Shown here piece after piece: positions 1 through 12,300 of a stretch of DNA of 64,000 nucleotides. The DNA lies in the NCBI GenBank assembly GCA_032622095.1, contig CP136065.1, positions 36,180,732-36,244,731 on the forward strand. The letters are read 5' to 3'. Within the stretch, counting starts at the first letter, position 1. Each line of letters begins with the position of its first letter. The notes under the pieces are model-generated. The model saw only the letters and a list, made by a program, of their open reading frames with translations. It had not been told where the DNA came from and made no database searches. A program made the position numbers and the translations under genes. Source of the stretch: Siphonodentalium dalli. Its lineage: Eukaryota > Mollusca > Scaphopoda > Gadilida > Siphonodentaliidae.

Positions 1-1000
1 CCTTCGTTTTACTAGAGTTTATATTTACGCGCCATCTACTGCACCATAAGGTAATCACATCAAAAAGTAATTGTAAATCATGCTCATTTTCTGCTATTAG
101 TGCAATATCATCAGCATATAATAATACAGAAATATTCCTAGATCCGATGCTCACTCTAATGTCGAGGCTATTCAATTCAGAGGCAAGATAATTTATGTAT
201 AAGTTAAACATAGTAGGAGACATATTGTCACCCTGGCGAACCCCCTTACAACAGTTAAACCATTCGGTATAATTATCGCCGAGCTTTACGCGTGCTTCAG
301 TGTCCGAGTATAAAGATTCTATAGATCGAAATATTTTTCCACGGACCCCCGCTGATAGAAGCCTATATTTTAAGAGATCACGATCGACCATATCAAAGGC
401 TTTACTTAGGTCTACGAAGCCGACAAACGTGGAGTGCCTATTTTTAACCAGAGATGTGAGCACATATACATGCTCGGCGCACGACCGTCCTCGACGGAAA
501 CCATTTTGTTCATCAACTAGAGTATCATTGTCGTCAAAATATGTAACTAAACGGGTATTTAAAATAGAGCTGTAAATTTTACCGATTACCGATTGTAAGC
601 TTATACCACGATAATTTAATGGAATAGCAAGATCTGACATACTGTCTTTGAGAATAGGACATATTATAGATCTACACCACATTTTGGGCACTTTGCCAGA
701 ATCGAAGCATGTTTGCATCAGTTTATGAATCAGGTTCGCAGCATAATCATTTTTAGAACTTCCATGGGGATTTCGTCATAACCTGTCGCTTTACCTAGTT
801 TGGCCCCTTTAATAGCATCCAGGACTACCTATGTCATTATTTAAAACGTTATTAGTAGGATTTTCTAAAGACATACCATCCGAGTCAATCTTTCAAGAAT
901 AGAATCTTTGAAATCATCATCATCAACGGATATAAAACTAGTAATCTGATATAAATATTTTTTTAAATCATCAGTGGTCATCAGCTACCGGTAGTAGAGT
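1..1000 (-). mobile_element. LINE (APE-type non-LTR) reverse transcriptase fragment
   Basis: Read on the minus strand this holds most of a reverse-transcriptase domain. In order it has an NYRGISL block (fingers/palm), the DEQNGFRRGRSCAEH block, the FVDLSKAFDMVDRDLL palm motif with its first catalytic Asp, the GVRQGDNMSPTMFNLYIN block, and the catalytic LLYADDIALIAE box at about 75-130. These are standard non-LTR RT motifs of the jockey/CR1 kind. The 5' part (about 690-1000) is poorly aligned and interrupted, so the copy is dead or truncated. The 3' part runs off the left edge. It lies upstream of receptor 1's first visible exon, in an intron or 5' flank. The clade cannot be fixed by eye. Confidence 0.85.
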
Positions 1001-1148
1001 TCAGTAGTTGCAGCCTTCGCGGTGTGAATGCACTGGGTCAAATTCAATACACAAACACACTGTTCATTCCATCAGAACTCCATGATCGAGCATATATGTG
1101 ACCCGCCATATCAAATCCAGTCGGAAGTCGGGATTTTTTTTACCCTGT

Positions 1149-1217
1149 GCCAATGCATTCTCTTATATATGCGAGTCGACCATAGGTCGCCTCGCATATA
1201 TAAGAGAATGCATTGGC
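1149..1217. repeat. 69-bp palindrome module, forward form (A1, left)
   Basis: Arms CCAATGCATTCTCTTATATA/TATATAAGAGAATGCATTGG extend to 25 perfect pairs, capped by an inner CGACC-ATA-GGTCG mini-stem. The loop reads GAGTCGACCATAGGTCGCCTC, which gives it an orientation. One of nine copies in the window. Confidence 0.9.
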
Positions 1218-1435
1218 CTAACAATTTGTTATCATGTTTTTTAAATAAATGTTTCTTACAATTGTTAGGACATAAAATAAAAAAACATCCATTACCCTGC
1301 AGGGAGCCCCACACATATATAGAAGCACCTAGAAGAGTGTCGTCTGCTCATGTTGTATGGGGCTCTGTATGGGTGAAATTATAAAATTGTTAAAGAATAC
1401 AAGAACAAATTATTAAAATTGTAAAAAATTGTTAG

Positions 1436-1504
1436 GCCAATGCATTCTCTTATATATGCGAGGCGACCTATGGTCGACTCGCATATATAAGAGAATGCAT
1501 TGGC
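1436..1504. repeat. 69-bp palindrome module, reverse form (A1, right)
   Basis: Same palindrome as at 1149-1217 but with the complementary loop GAGGCGACCTATGGTCGACTC, so the pair forms a large inverted repeat around the 218-bp spacer. Confidence 0.9.
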
Positions 1505-1559
1505 TCAGGGTAAAAAAAATCCCGACTTCCGACTGGATTTGATATGGCGGGTCACATAT

Positions 1560-2804
1560 TAAGTCAGTAAGTCACCCACTGAGTAAAACAAGTGACTTGG
1601 TCGTATAACCACAGCAGTAATTTAATACTTTATCGTTGAACTTCAAACTGAAGCCTCGTGCAACTGCATTGTCAACATCGACATGCATCGATCATTCACC
1701 AGTTCAATTCCGGAATTGGCTGCTAGTAACATGAATGATTACCATAGGTCTGTATTAAAATAAGTCCAAATAAAACTGTCAAAAAACTGGTATTGGCTTC
1801 CTCTCCTAATTACGTGCGATGTGACAACAATGTCAACATTCCACAAAAACTAAGTTCCCCCGCAATCACACATTGTCAACATGCAAACAATTTGAAGCAG
1901 GCAATCTTCAGGATAAACACTAATGTTGGCTGTAAGGTCCATGCTCGCATAACACAAGGCGCCAGGAGTATAACTTCTAATATATTCGCGCTAGCACACA
2001 TCTTCCCTCGGCGCCATTTTTAAAAAATTACTTTTGCACGCGCGCGGCATAAAAACACGGGTCGCCTAAATGATCATTCAATTATTTGGTATGATTTGCT
2101 CTATCAGAATTATTTCCACAAGCGATATCATGCATTGAAGTAATCAATAGTTCATACCGGCGATAGTGTCGGCCTACACACTGCCATAATAATTTATAGT
2201 GATATTAATTCAAAATTTTGTGTTTTGGAAAAGGTAAAATGCATTCTGCAATTTACAGGTACTTTATTTCGTCGGCAATCGTCGGGCCAATTTGCCACCG
2301 AAAATAGTGATATGCGTTGTCATATATAGCAGAATGTGGATGAAGCATGTTTGTCACACACATTTCAACATTTTGAGTACTATTGTATACTGTATGCATT
2401 TTTACTAATAAATGATTTCTCAACATACCAAAACTTAAAATGATCAGTTTACGTGTATAAAGTTATAAAGGTTTACTAGTACATGTGTATAACATAAAAT
2501 TATATCACATAAAAAGCAAGTTCTCTTCAACAGTATGTATGTCACTATCAGTATGTGAGTCTTGATAAACACGATGTATAGAGCCAGCCATTCAAGGTGC
2601 GGTATCGTCGCTATTAGTAACAGACAGACAAATAACATGCAACATCGCTTTTAGATTATCACGAAGTCGCCCGGTTGTTCGACTTGTCGGCCAACGTCGA
2701 GTGTTCCAGCGGACAGGCATCTAACACGGTGGACAGCACTATTCCCATCGCAACACCTTTGTCGTTGTAGAATCTAAACCTCTCTATTATCTCTTGATCT
2801 TCAG
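1560..2804. other. Non-coding stretch before R1's first visible exon
   Basis: No convincing exon is seen on either strand. None of the small receptor exons (signal peptide, 161-nt, 45-nt, 107-nt) is found here. 2640-2730 is slightly GC-richer but no receptor motif is read in it. It is taken as R1 intron 4 or 5' flank. Confidence 0.5.
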
Positions 2805-3343
2805 CACGACAGGTGAAGATTTCCCGGGACTGAGGAGCAACATCCTTAGAGTATTGGACGCGGAAGGAAACTTGAACTACGCCTGGCCGTCTGTCCTGCA
2901 GAGCTTCTGCTCACTCGACGTCCGCTATTTTCCATTCGATACACAAATGTGTGAGTCTGTATTTGGCTCCTGGGTTCATGACGGAGGTTCAATCGACTTC
3001 TACCCGCGACCGGAAACAGATACCTCCTCCTACAAACCGAATGCAGCGTGGACAATTGTGAAATACGAAGCGGAGCGACATGCTTTAATGTATCCATGTT
3101 GTCAGGACCCGTTCGTCGACGTCACATATTATCTGTATCTCAGGCGGAAGCCGCTGCATTATGTAATCAGCTTAATTTTCCCGTGCATTCTCATCAGCGG
3201 CCTGACACTGCTTGGATTTCTCCTGCCGGTGCAGTCGGGCGAGAAGATATCTCTCCAGGTCACCGTGATGCTCTCCCTCGCAGTGTTCCTGTTGGTAATA
3301 TCAGAAACGCTGCCACCGTCATCTGACTCAATGCCACTTCTAG
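2805..3343 (+). CDS. R1 exon 5: Cys-loop, loops B and C, TM1 and TM2
   Basis: Acceptor TCTTGATCTTCAG, donor G|GTAGGT. It encodes 179 full codons. The Cys-loop CSLDVRYFPFDTQMC has 13 residues between the two Cys. Loop B is FGSWVHDGG. Loop C is MYPCCQDPFVDVTYY, with vicinal Cys and Phe where muscle alpha has Tyr198. TM1 contains the conserved Pro-Cys of IFPCILISGLTLLGF. TM2 is GEKISLQVTVMLSLAVFLLV, with Glu at -1', Leu at 9' and Glu at 20', the pattern of a cation channel. The start is set by the splice acceptor and by alignment with 43113-43663. Confidence 0.93.
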
Positions 3344-6300
3344 GTAGGTTCATGCATGTTTATTTATCAGACTAAAAACTGTATATGCTTGATCTTTGTA
3401 GCTGCTATGTAGTTAGACGAAGTCTTCACGGTCCAAAACAGCTTGTGATATCGGTTGGGTTGATGCTGGTTTGGACCGAGTTGCACTCATTAATCTTCTA
3501 TAACGGACATTTCGCCCAGAATCGTGGGCGGGAGTTATCTGACTTGTATGTCTTCGGATTAAGACTAATGGACACTTTGCATTTATGAATATAGAGAGCA
3601 TCCTTTCCCGAGCAATATGATATAAAACATGCATAAATCAGAGGTCCTTTGAGCTAGCTAGCTAGCTGAAAATGTATGTAAATAATACATTAAACGATCG
3701 TATCATCACTTTACCCTTTTCAATCACATCTCTTTAATCGCGAAAATGTCAGATGATTAATCACATTCAGGAGTTCGCGAGAATGCCTGGGCTCCATGTA
3801 TAAATTGTGAGCGTTATTTCAATAAAAGTGCATTGTAGAAGAGTAATGGTTCGTGACTCGGTCCAAAACAGCATCAACCCAAACGATATCCCAAGATGGT
3901 TAGAGCCGAGAAGACTTGGTGTACGTGTACGCGTGTCCATAATTTATAGAAGGTAAACTTATACACCATCGCACCCCATCTACGTACACATGCTCAGAAT
4001 CTATATAATTATCAATGCCGATTTGATGCATGCGCTTGGTGTATACATGTATGTGAAATATATATCAGTAACTTGCTTCACATCGTAGCTACTTACTGTG
4101 CCAATATGCAGTACGAAAACGACGACAGATGAAAACCATGGAGTGTATCGCAAATGTAGGGGCCAATCGACACAACGCCTGAAGCAGGTCGGCGAAATAG
4201 CGTATACAAAATGACCACTCGGTATATATCTACAGATAGAATCATGAAGATTGTACCGTCTGACTGAACTCGCACCACGTCGTCAGTCACTCGTAAGAAA
4301 CCAGCCTGAGGCCGGTTCCAATGATATCCATATTTGTATGGTTTTATTGAGACAGACCCAAGATAATTTAGGCTGTTGAAGCTTTATTTGGCCGGTTTTG
4401 GCCGGTTTGTTGGAGATAATCATATGAGGGATGACGTCTGTAGGGTGTGACAAAGAGTTTAGTCATGCAAAAGCAAAATCTAAGATGGCGGCTAGCAGCC
4501 ATGTTTTTCATCGAAAATCGTTCAAATTTGATATCTCCTTATCTAGAGGTGATCCTAAACATGCATGTAAATTTTCATGTCAAGCATAACGCCATGTCAA
4601 GCATAACGCCATGTCAAGCATAACGACATGTCAAGCATAACGCAATGTCAAGCATAACGAAGTAGGACCCATATAAATACTGCAGCGAGTGTTCAAGTCA
4701 TTACCAAGTCCAAGTATTCTACAAAGAACGACTGAAGACGACACCAATCAATCAATCAATCAGTTTATTTCTCATAAACCTATACATACATAGGTATGGA
4801 GATAATAACAATTTAAATATATACAATATGTACATAAACATGTGAGCTTCCGGTTGACAAAAGTTGTATACATGGATTATATTACATAACCTTCATCGTT
4901 ACATAGATGTATAATACTATAACATATATATGCATATTGTAAATATATATAAACATATACAACTAAATATATTTATTGTATATGCCTACATATACATATT
5001 TATAATTATTTATCAATAACTATGTGTATGCGTATATCGGTACTGTTCTTGCATAAATTTTGACATTGCTTGTTCGACTTATTGTCTAGCTGAGTTATTC
5101 GGTCATTTCTCGATTTACAATCTTAATAAATTCGCACAACTTGCGGAGATGTGTTACATTGTCGTCGTTGAGTAAATCACTCATCAATATTGTATTAGGG
5201 CGTCGGCCAGTTAACATTGGTAACAATCTGCGCCGGACGTTGGTAATTTTTTTACATACGAGAAGGTAGTGAAATTCGTCACCAATTAACCCTGTATCAC
5301 ATAACACGTATCACATAACACGCAAGTGCGATCATCCCGGTCGGTATTGGTCCACCGTCCCGTTCTCGCAACATCGACAGCCGAGCTACAAGGACGAGGA
5401 AGAATAACTAGAGATGGCGAGCAACTATCTTAGGTGAGCCAAATTGTTTGTAAATCCCTGATTTACCGTCGACTAAGTGTACCCATCGACAGCAGACGAC
5501 GGGCCGAGATGCTCAACTAGAAACCAGCGAACCCAACCCATGACGAAGAAAAGAGCACCCGAGACGTGCAGACGACAGGAAGACGATCTCAACCTATGAA
5601 AATAATAGAAGCCCACGATTCATGTAGACGACAGGAAGACGAACCAAACTAGGAGAAGCCATACCGACGACCCGAAGATATTATATTGAACTGTTGTAAA
5701 TAAATGATCAAATCATTTTAATTGTCTGAGCGTTATATGTCCCCGGTCTTGACACATTACATCTCCACGCAAAAGTTATCCTTTATATACTAAATGGATT
5801 CTCCAACTCAGATGTAAGAGTATACATTGGTCTGTTATTCATCTGCAGGGGTTTTCATTAAAATAAGCAGATAACGACCTATGGAACTTCTCGTCAACGA
5901 GTATTTAGTACAGAACTAATTAATTACCATCTTGACTATTCACCGTATTACCCTCACTAATACACTTTTAAACTTAATTAATCAACTTATTAATTGATAA
6001 CCAACTCATTGTTACCACTTTACATGGCATTCCTCAGAGCATTAACATGGTTTTACTGGAACGACGCAATCTTATAACACCCAATAGATTCGGGTCGATA
6101 CTAAATGTAACTTTTCGGCGCGCGACAAAACTTCATTTCACACCAATTAGTGCAATAAGATGCCACAATTTAAACAAATACTGACAGTAAACATTGGAAA
6201 ATATTTTGAAAATCATATTCAAACTAAATAATAGCGATGTTTGTTGACAAATCATCGAAGCAGTTTTGCTCACATAACAGTTGATGGTTTCACCATAGGG

Positions 6301-9300
6301 TTTGACCTAGAATTGTTTTTACAGAATTGGTTTTATCGTTTTTCGAATCAGTACAAATTTCCAATCAATATATTAAAACTCCTCTTCGAGATCTGTGCGC
6401 GACGTTCAGAGTGGAGCATATTCTAGGGGTACCCGATATCCGTAAATTTAGCAATGATCGCGATTGTGCAGGGTTATAGGTGCCGGGGGTATTTCTTCCC
6501 AATTTGGGAGAAAAACTTGCGCCAAATTATTACTCTTGCCACATGGATCACCAGTCGTGGAATAGCATTGCGCACAAAATCAAAATGGCGTCCAAAATGT
6601 ACAAAATCGAATAAAATTTCAGTTTTTGGCAAAATTGAATAAATATTCCCATAAGAGTGAACAAACGCTGGCATTATGCGAGGAAGAATGCATGCAGCTT
6701 ATATGAGAAACTTTTTATCAGAGCTGTGTCAGTTCTCCCTAATGTATCTCGCGAGAGAGCAAGCGAAAGCAGGGTTAAATCTGGACTTTTTGGCGCCAGA
6801 AACAGCTAACTAACGCAGTTTTATTTGCACTCTTTATCTTCAGTCGTGTGATATATGTGTAAATAAACAATTACATTTGATTTAATTGGGATGTATTGGT
6901 TATGTGACCTTATATATCACGAGTATGAGCTATCGTCATTTATTTTGATATCTACAACAAAAAACCTTTCAAGATCCACTGTTTTATAACAGTATGAGAT
7001 ATAGTCACAGACTACTGGGTAACAGATGTAGATAATATTGCCCATGTCTCAACGTAATAGTCGTAGTTACCTCCGATCAAGTGATGACACATGCATATTT
7101 CGCTGTTATCACCAGAATGCATGGTGGTTTACTATCAACGCAATTTATCAAAAACACAAATGAGTACCATTTAGTATCTTCAATAAATTCTAAACTTGAC
7201 CAAAATTGCCTACTTACTTTGTGGCAGAGACTGTGTTTATAGTTTGAAATAATATTTGGTTATATTTACCTGAAGGGTAATACGATTTATGCAACCGCAT
7301 AACCGCGGTTACCCCTTCTCCTTAATTTAACACATATATGCTGCATTCAAAACCATAAATATCAACATTGGGTAAATGGCCAATGCAGAAATGATAGCTT
7401 TGAACGTTGATCACCTGATGGTATTGGCAAGATATTTTCAAACACGGAAGATACTCAAAACGAACATTGTGTATTGCGTGGTTGTAAAGTGTCGACTAAA
7501 GTAATTTGTCTACTAAGAAACCATTTTGGTAGAAGCACGAAAATTAATCTTAAATAAATTGTACGATTTACTGCCTTTTTGGTCTGGTGGGATGTGGTGC
7601 TACTCTAGTGTTGAAATGTTCGTTTCGTTACAGTATGATAAGCATTGCGTCATACGTACATGGTATATTATCAGGGAGAATGTTGAAAATTCCGGGAATG
7701 TCACTAGTAGTTATTCTGCAAGGCTACGCACTTCAGTTTCTGTGTTACATTCAGTAAGTAATCATCATGCCGAATGAAACTACCACGCACTGTGTGCCGG
7801 AACATTACTTCGTGTGCTGCATGCCCGAAATTTTTATTTTTGACCAGACTGTTGGGTGTATTCTAAGCAGAAAATCCGAACCTTTTAACCCTTTACCCAA
7901 CAAACCGGCCAAAACCGGCCAGATAAAGCTACAACAGCCTAAAATATCTTCGGTCTGTCTCAATAGAACCATACAAATATGGATATCATTGGAACCGGCT
8001 CCTTGACCACATTGTGATAGTTACAGTTATGCCCTGTGCCAATGCATTCTCTTATATATGCGAGTCGACCATATGTCGCCTCGCATATATAAGAGAATGC
8101 ATTGGCCTAAAAAAAATATTTTTTTAACACTTTTTACCATTTTTTCTTACATTCATTAACAATTTTATAATTTTTAATGTGTTAAGCCAATGCATTCTCT
8201 TATATATGCGAGGCGACCTATGGTCGACTCGCATATATAAGAGAATGCATTGGCACAGGGCCCTTCTGTTGGGTAAAGGGTTAAGACGTAAATCGGTGGA
8301 TGTTACTTGCATTGCAGTGACTAATAAGTCATTCAGATGGATCTGTTTTAATTTGTGTACATTTAATGCTATATAACAAGCGACTTCGTTATCAACAATT
8401 CGTATTTTCACTCCTAGGTGGTTATACAATATGTTACTTTCATCGTGGCATAGCTTGGTGTTGCTGTCATTTTGACAGCCATTTCAATTCCGCAAATGTA
8501 TTATTTTCTGTCCGTGTCACTCTATTCGCTTCCGTACTATAATTTCAGCCAAACCGGTACAACTGCGTAATTCTTATATGACAAAATAATCGTCTTCTTA
8601 CCAATTCATTCCGTGTTAACTTATCATTTCACGTATCATCACCATACTGTCGAATGTTTTTTGCACTCTGTGACCTTTTGACCCATGCGACCGATATAGC
8701 GAAATTCATGCCCTATCACGGCATAATTAGCAATTCTTTCCCATCATTTTGATATATGACATGGCCCATATTCCAAGCATACGTCATGTTGGTGCGTTTT
8801 ATTTAACACTAACCCCAAATAGAATCCACCGAAAACTCACATGGGTAATGTAATCAATGATGTCAGTTTTCATATTTTCCGCACAGATCTCGCAGAGGAA
8901 TTTTAATATGTGGTGTGGTAAACGTTCCAACAGAAAATGAACATAATTTCCATTCTGTACAAATTTTGTCTGGGTTAGGCCATATAATTCTCGTATTTTG
9001 TCTGGGTTAGGCCATATAATTCTCGTATTTTGACTGGGTTAGGCCATATAATTCTCGTATTTTGTCTGGGTTAGGCCATATAATTCTCGTATTTTGACTG
9101 GGTTAGGCCATATAATTCTCGTATTTTGTCTGGGTTAGGCCATATAATTCTCGTATTTTGACTGGGTTAGGCCATATAATTCTCGTATTTTGTCTGGGTT
9201 AGGCCATATAATTCTCGTATTTTGACTGGGTTAGGCCATATAATTCTCGTATTTTGTCTGGGTTAGGCCATATAATTCTCGTATTTTGACTGGGTTAGGC

Positions 9301-12300
9301 CATATAATTCTCGTATTTTGTCTGGGTTAGGCCATATAATTCTCGTATTTTGACTGGGTTAGGCCATATAATTCTCGTATTTTGTCTGGGTTAGGCCATA
9401 TAATTCTCGTATTTTGACTGGGTTAGGCCATATAATTCTCGTATTTTGTCTGGGTTAGGCCATATAATTCTCGTATTTTGACTGGGTTAGGCCATATAAT
9501 TCTCGTATTTTGTCTGGGTTAGGCCATATAATTCTCGTATTTTGACTGGGTTAGGCCATATAATTCTCGTATTTTGTCTGGGTTAGGCCATATAATTCTC
9601 GTATTTTGACTGGACTACACGGGAAACCTCGCTATTGGACAACCATCAATACTGAACACAAGAACACAGTTCTCCGTGCGTGTTCTTCTTATACATCGCA
9701 TTAAACAAGAATCAGAATATTAAAGATAAGCTATAGTCGGATCTAAACTTGGTCAATTCAGTATCTAATGTTCACCTGTTCTCTTTTTTTCTATCTCCCA
9801 CATTTTCCACGATGGTTACGTTGTCCTGAGGACATCTCAGTTTTCATGGCGAATGCCCCATCAATTACATTTTGGGCGCACATACTACTATATCTTTAAA
9901 GCAGTTTTTATTTTAAACCTTTCGGACGTAGAATCGGTTCAGGAGAGATGTCTGACAACTAATTATCCGCATAATATAACGTATAACTTTTTAGAAGGTG
10001 TTTATGTTGGATAGTGTTTTTGGTTCGGATTGTCAGTGGCTTCAAGCACTCTTCACGGAGTTATGGATCTACTTCTGTTCGATGCAGATAGCTTATACTG
10101 TCAATTTGGCTCAAAACAGGAGAAAACACTTACCACCTTTTTGAAAGAAATATATTTGTTTAACCTTTGTTTATTTATTTAATTGCAATTTCTTAATTTA
10201 TTTACCAGCATCGGTATGCTTAAATGACTCCTCAGTGTAGTATTTCAATCAGCCCTCAAGGCAAGCACGGAGGGGTGACTCGCATTTAATGTTCACCAAC
10301 ATGAAGGACAGTGAAAGAAAGAAGTGATTTATTTCACTGAGCCCGTGCCACATACATAAATTCGTTTAAATCGATTCATGTTTCAGGTGTGTATTTCGCC
10401 TGTACCATGGCGCTGGTTGCAATCTCGTGCTCGGTAACCGTCGTCGTTATCAGCTTACATTTCAAGTCGACCACCAGAGTGCCTAGCTGGGCTAAGACGT
10501 ACCTGATTGGTTGTATTGGGCCATTGGTGTTTGTGAAATTAAGTGCTGTTACTCAGGTGTGTTTAGTGTACAATAATACATACTTGCAACAGCAACTTCG
10601 TGTTACAATTAATTATTACTAGCTGCTGTGTCCGACTTCATCCGGGCTATTTAGGGATTTTTTTGTGATCGCCTCCGTCTGGTCACAATATACAGCGTCT
10701 GGACAAACCATTGTTCGATCTGTCCACAAACATGCCCATATGAGCGTATTGAGCGATGTGAAGGTCAAGGTCAAGTACACGGTCGCACGTGGAATTGGAT
10801 CCACCCGTATTGTTCGTGTGATCAAAGTAGGCCTACATACCAAATTTGAGTCGGATCGGGGTAAATTTGAGTTTCATTCAGCAAAATTGTCATTTATCGA
10901 ATTTTTGTTTTTGATATTTGTATGGGACTATCATCCATTTACGTGTTTTGATATTAAGCACCCCAAATCCCTGTCCAGAAACCCGAGTTAACAAATCATT
11001 CAAAGCACATTGTACAACGAGCAAGTAAACGGCTAAGCGAGCCTGCAGCTGTCGACCGCGATGCGGACAAACATCGCGCCGGTTGCTGGGTTTACTTGGA
11101 CAGCATGGAGTGTCACATGAAACGGTCAATATGTTCTTACTTAAATGCAGCGAATTTTGTGTGTGAATGCATGGAGATATAGTTTCCAAAAAATAGCTCA
11201 ACGAAATGTTAACAACATTTTCAACATGCATCATCACGCGCACAACTTTGAGCAGAAAACACACAATATGGAAACATGCATGGAAGCTTAGGGTACGTTC
11301 ATACACTGGCAAGTTTGCACGGTATGGTTTGCAGGCATTTTTCTTAGAAAACGACATGGTGCCAGAATATGAACGGAAACAAGTATATAATATGCAACTG
11401 TACCACAGCTAACTACGTGCGAAGTAAAAGCTCTGTAGTTCAACATGTAGCGACGTTACCGGAATTTGCCTGTAAATAGCATGCAATTATCTCGCAAGAA
11501 TAAATCATACAGATATTTGAAGGCAAATTATAGTAGCATCGTTACAAGTGGAACTACATAAATTTTACTTCTCATGTCGTTTGCTTTGGTAAAGATGCAT
11601 GTTATGTACATCTTTCCGTTCATATTCTGGCACCATATCGTTTTCTACGATGAAATGCCCACAAAAACATACCGTGCAAACTTGCCAGCGTATGAACGTA
11701 CCCTTATTCTCAGAATGCATCGAGAATTTCGTCACGTTATGGAACATTTTTCATCCAACTGTTGACATTTGGTTGAAGTTAGGTTCATTAATCACAAATT
11801 TTTCCTCAAAACAACTCACATGTAATCACCGTTTACATGTATTGGTGAGGTTTCATCATGAAGTTGTGCACCAACATATTGGGAATATATTATGTCTTAT
11901 GCGTATTTAATTCTGTAAATATTATTTTAATTTTCTTACATGCATTGCAACAAACAAGTTTATTGCTATTCATGCTGTATTCAACAATTCAGCAATTTTG
12001 TGTTATCCACTGCCAGAATGCACACAGTGTATCACTAACAAACACATGAAAACAGTATGAGACTATGAGTATCCAATATCCATCCATATGGATATTTTAG
12101 CAACAGCAATACAAAAGTAATCAAAATGTAATCATGATTACAGGTACGTTTGAAAGTAATCGATTACGATTACGATTACTTGTAATAAACAAATGTCACG
12201 ATTACTGATTACAGGCGATTACTCCAAATTTTGTAATCGATTACTTGATTATGATCACTGATTACGATTACCCCAACCCTGATCACCACCGGTGCCCGTG

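Larger units (their letters stand above)
1094..1559. mobile_element. Composite MITE, family A, copy 1
   Basis: A 466-bp element with long terminal inverted repeats: ATATGTGACCCGCCATATCA at the left, and its complement ending GGGTCACATAT at the right. The arms continue inward through CCCGAC and a run of T/A to CCCTGTGCC/GGC(A/T)CAGGG. Inside each arm sits a 69-bp palindrome (1149-1217 and 1436-1504), in opposite orientations. The centre (1218-1435) is AT-rich and has a second weak hairpin with GAGCCCCAC/GTATGGGGCTC arms. No coding capacity is visible. A second copy lies at 39553-40029. Confidence 0.85.
4575..5756 (+). mobile_element. Candidate solo LTR (retroviral/Gypsy kin), fossil, split by a LINE
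   Basis: Begins TGTCAAGC and ends GTCTTGACA, the TG...CA form of an LTR. It holds a TATAAATA box near 4674 and AATAAATGATC near 5700, in the expected promoter and poly(A) order. The left end carries five 17-bp tandem repeats (4577-4661), as U3 regions sometimes do. A LINE 3' end occupies about 4746-5330, so the LTR itself is about 600 bp. No internal coding region is present; it is a remnant. A clear target-site duplication was not found, so the family call is tentative. Confidence 0.4.
7885..8284. mobile_element. MITE family B copy 1, piggyBac-type (TTAA-flanked)
   Basis: TTAA at both ends (7885-7888 and 8281-8284) encloses TIRs CCCTTTACCCAACA / TGTTGGGTAAAGGG. TTAA target sites with CCC-starting TIRs are the hallmark of piggyBac-like elements. 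Inside are two oppositely oriented 69-bp palindrome modules (8038-8106, 8186-8254) around an 80-bp AT-rich spacer. No coding capacity. The other copy at 63132-63531 has the same 400-bp length and is nearly identical, implying recent activity. Confidence 0.85.

Noticed and set aside
2846-3353. Other-frame open stretches over R1 exon 5 (and likewise over R2 exon 5)
   Set aside because: Shadows of the receptor coding frame; no independent support.
8964-9613. Interstitial telomere array or CRISPR-like repeat
   Set aside because: GGGTTAGG occurs only once per 32-bp unit and units are directly adjacent without spacers; it is a plain minisatellite in a eukaryotic intron.
12115-12290. GATTAC-rich block as the end of a defined hAT transposon
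   Set aside because: No matching inverted end or 8-bp target duplication could be found around it.
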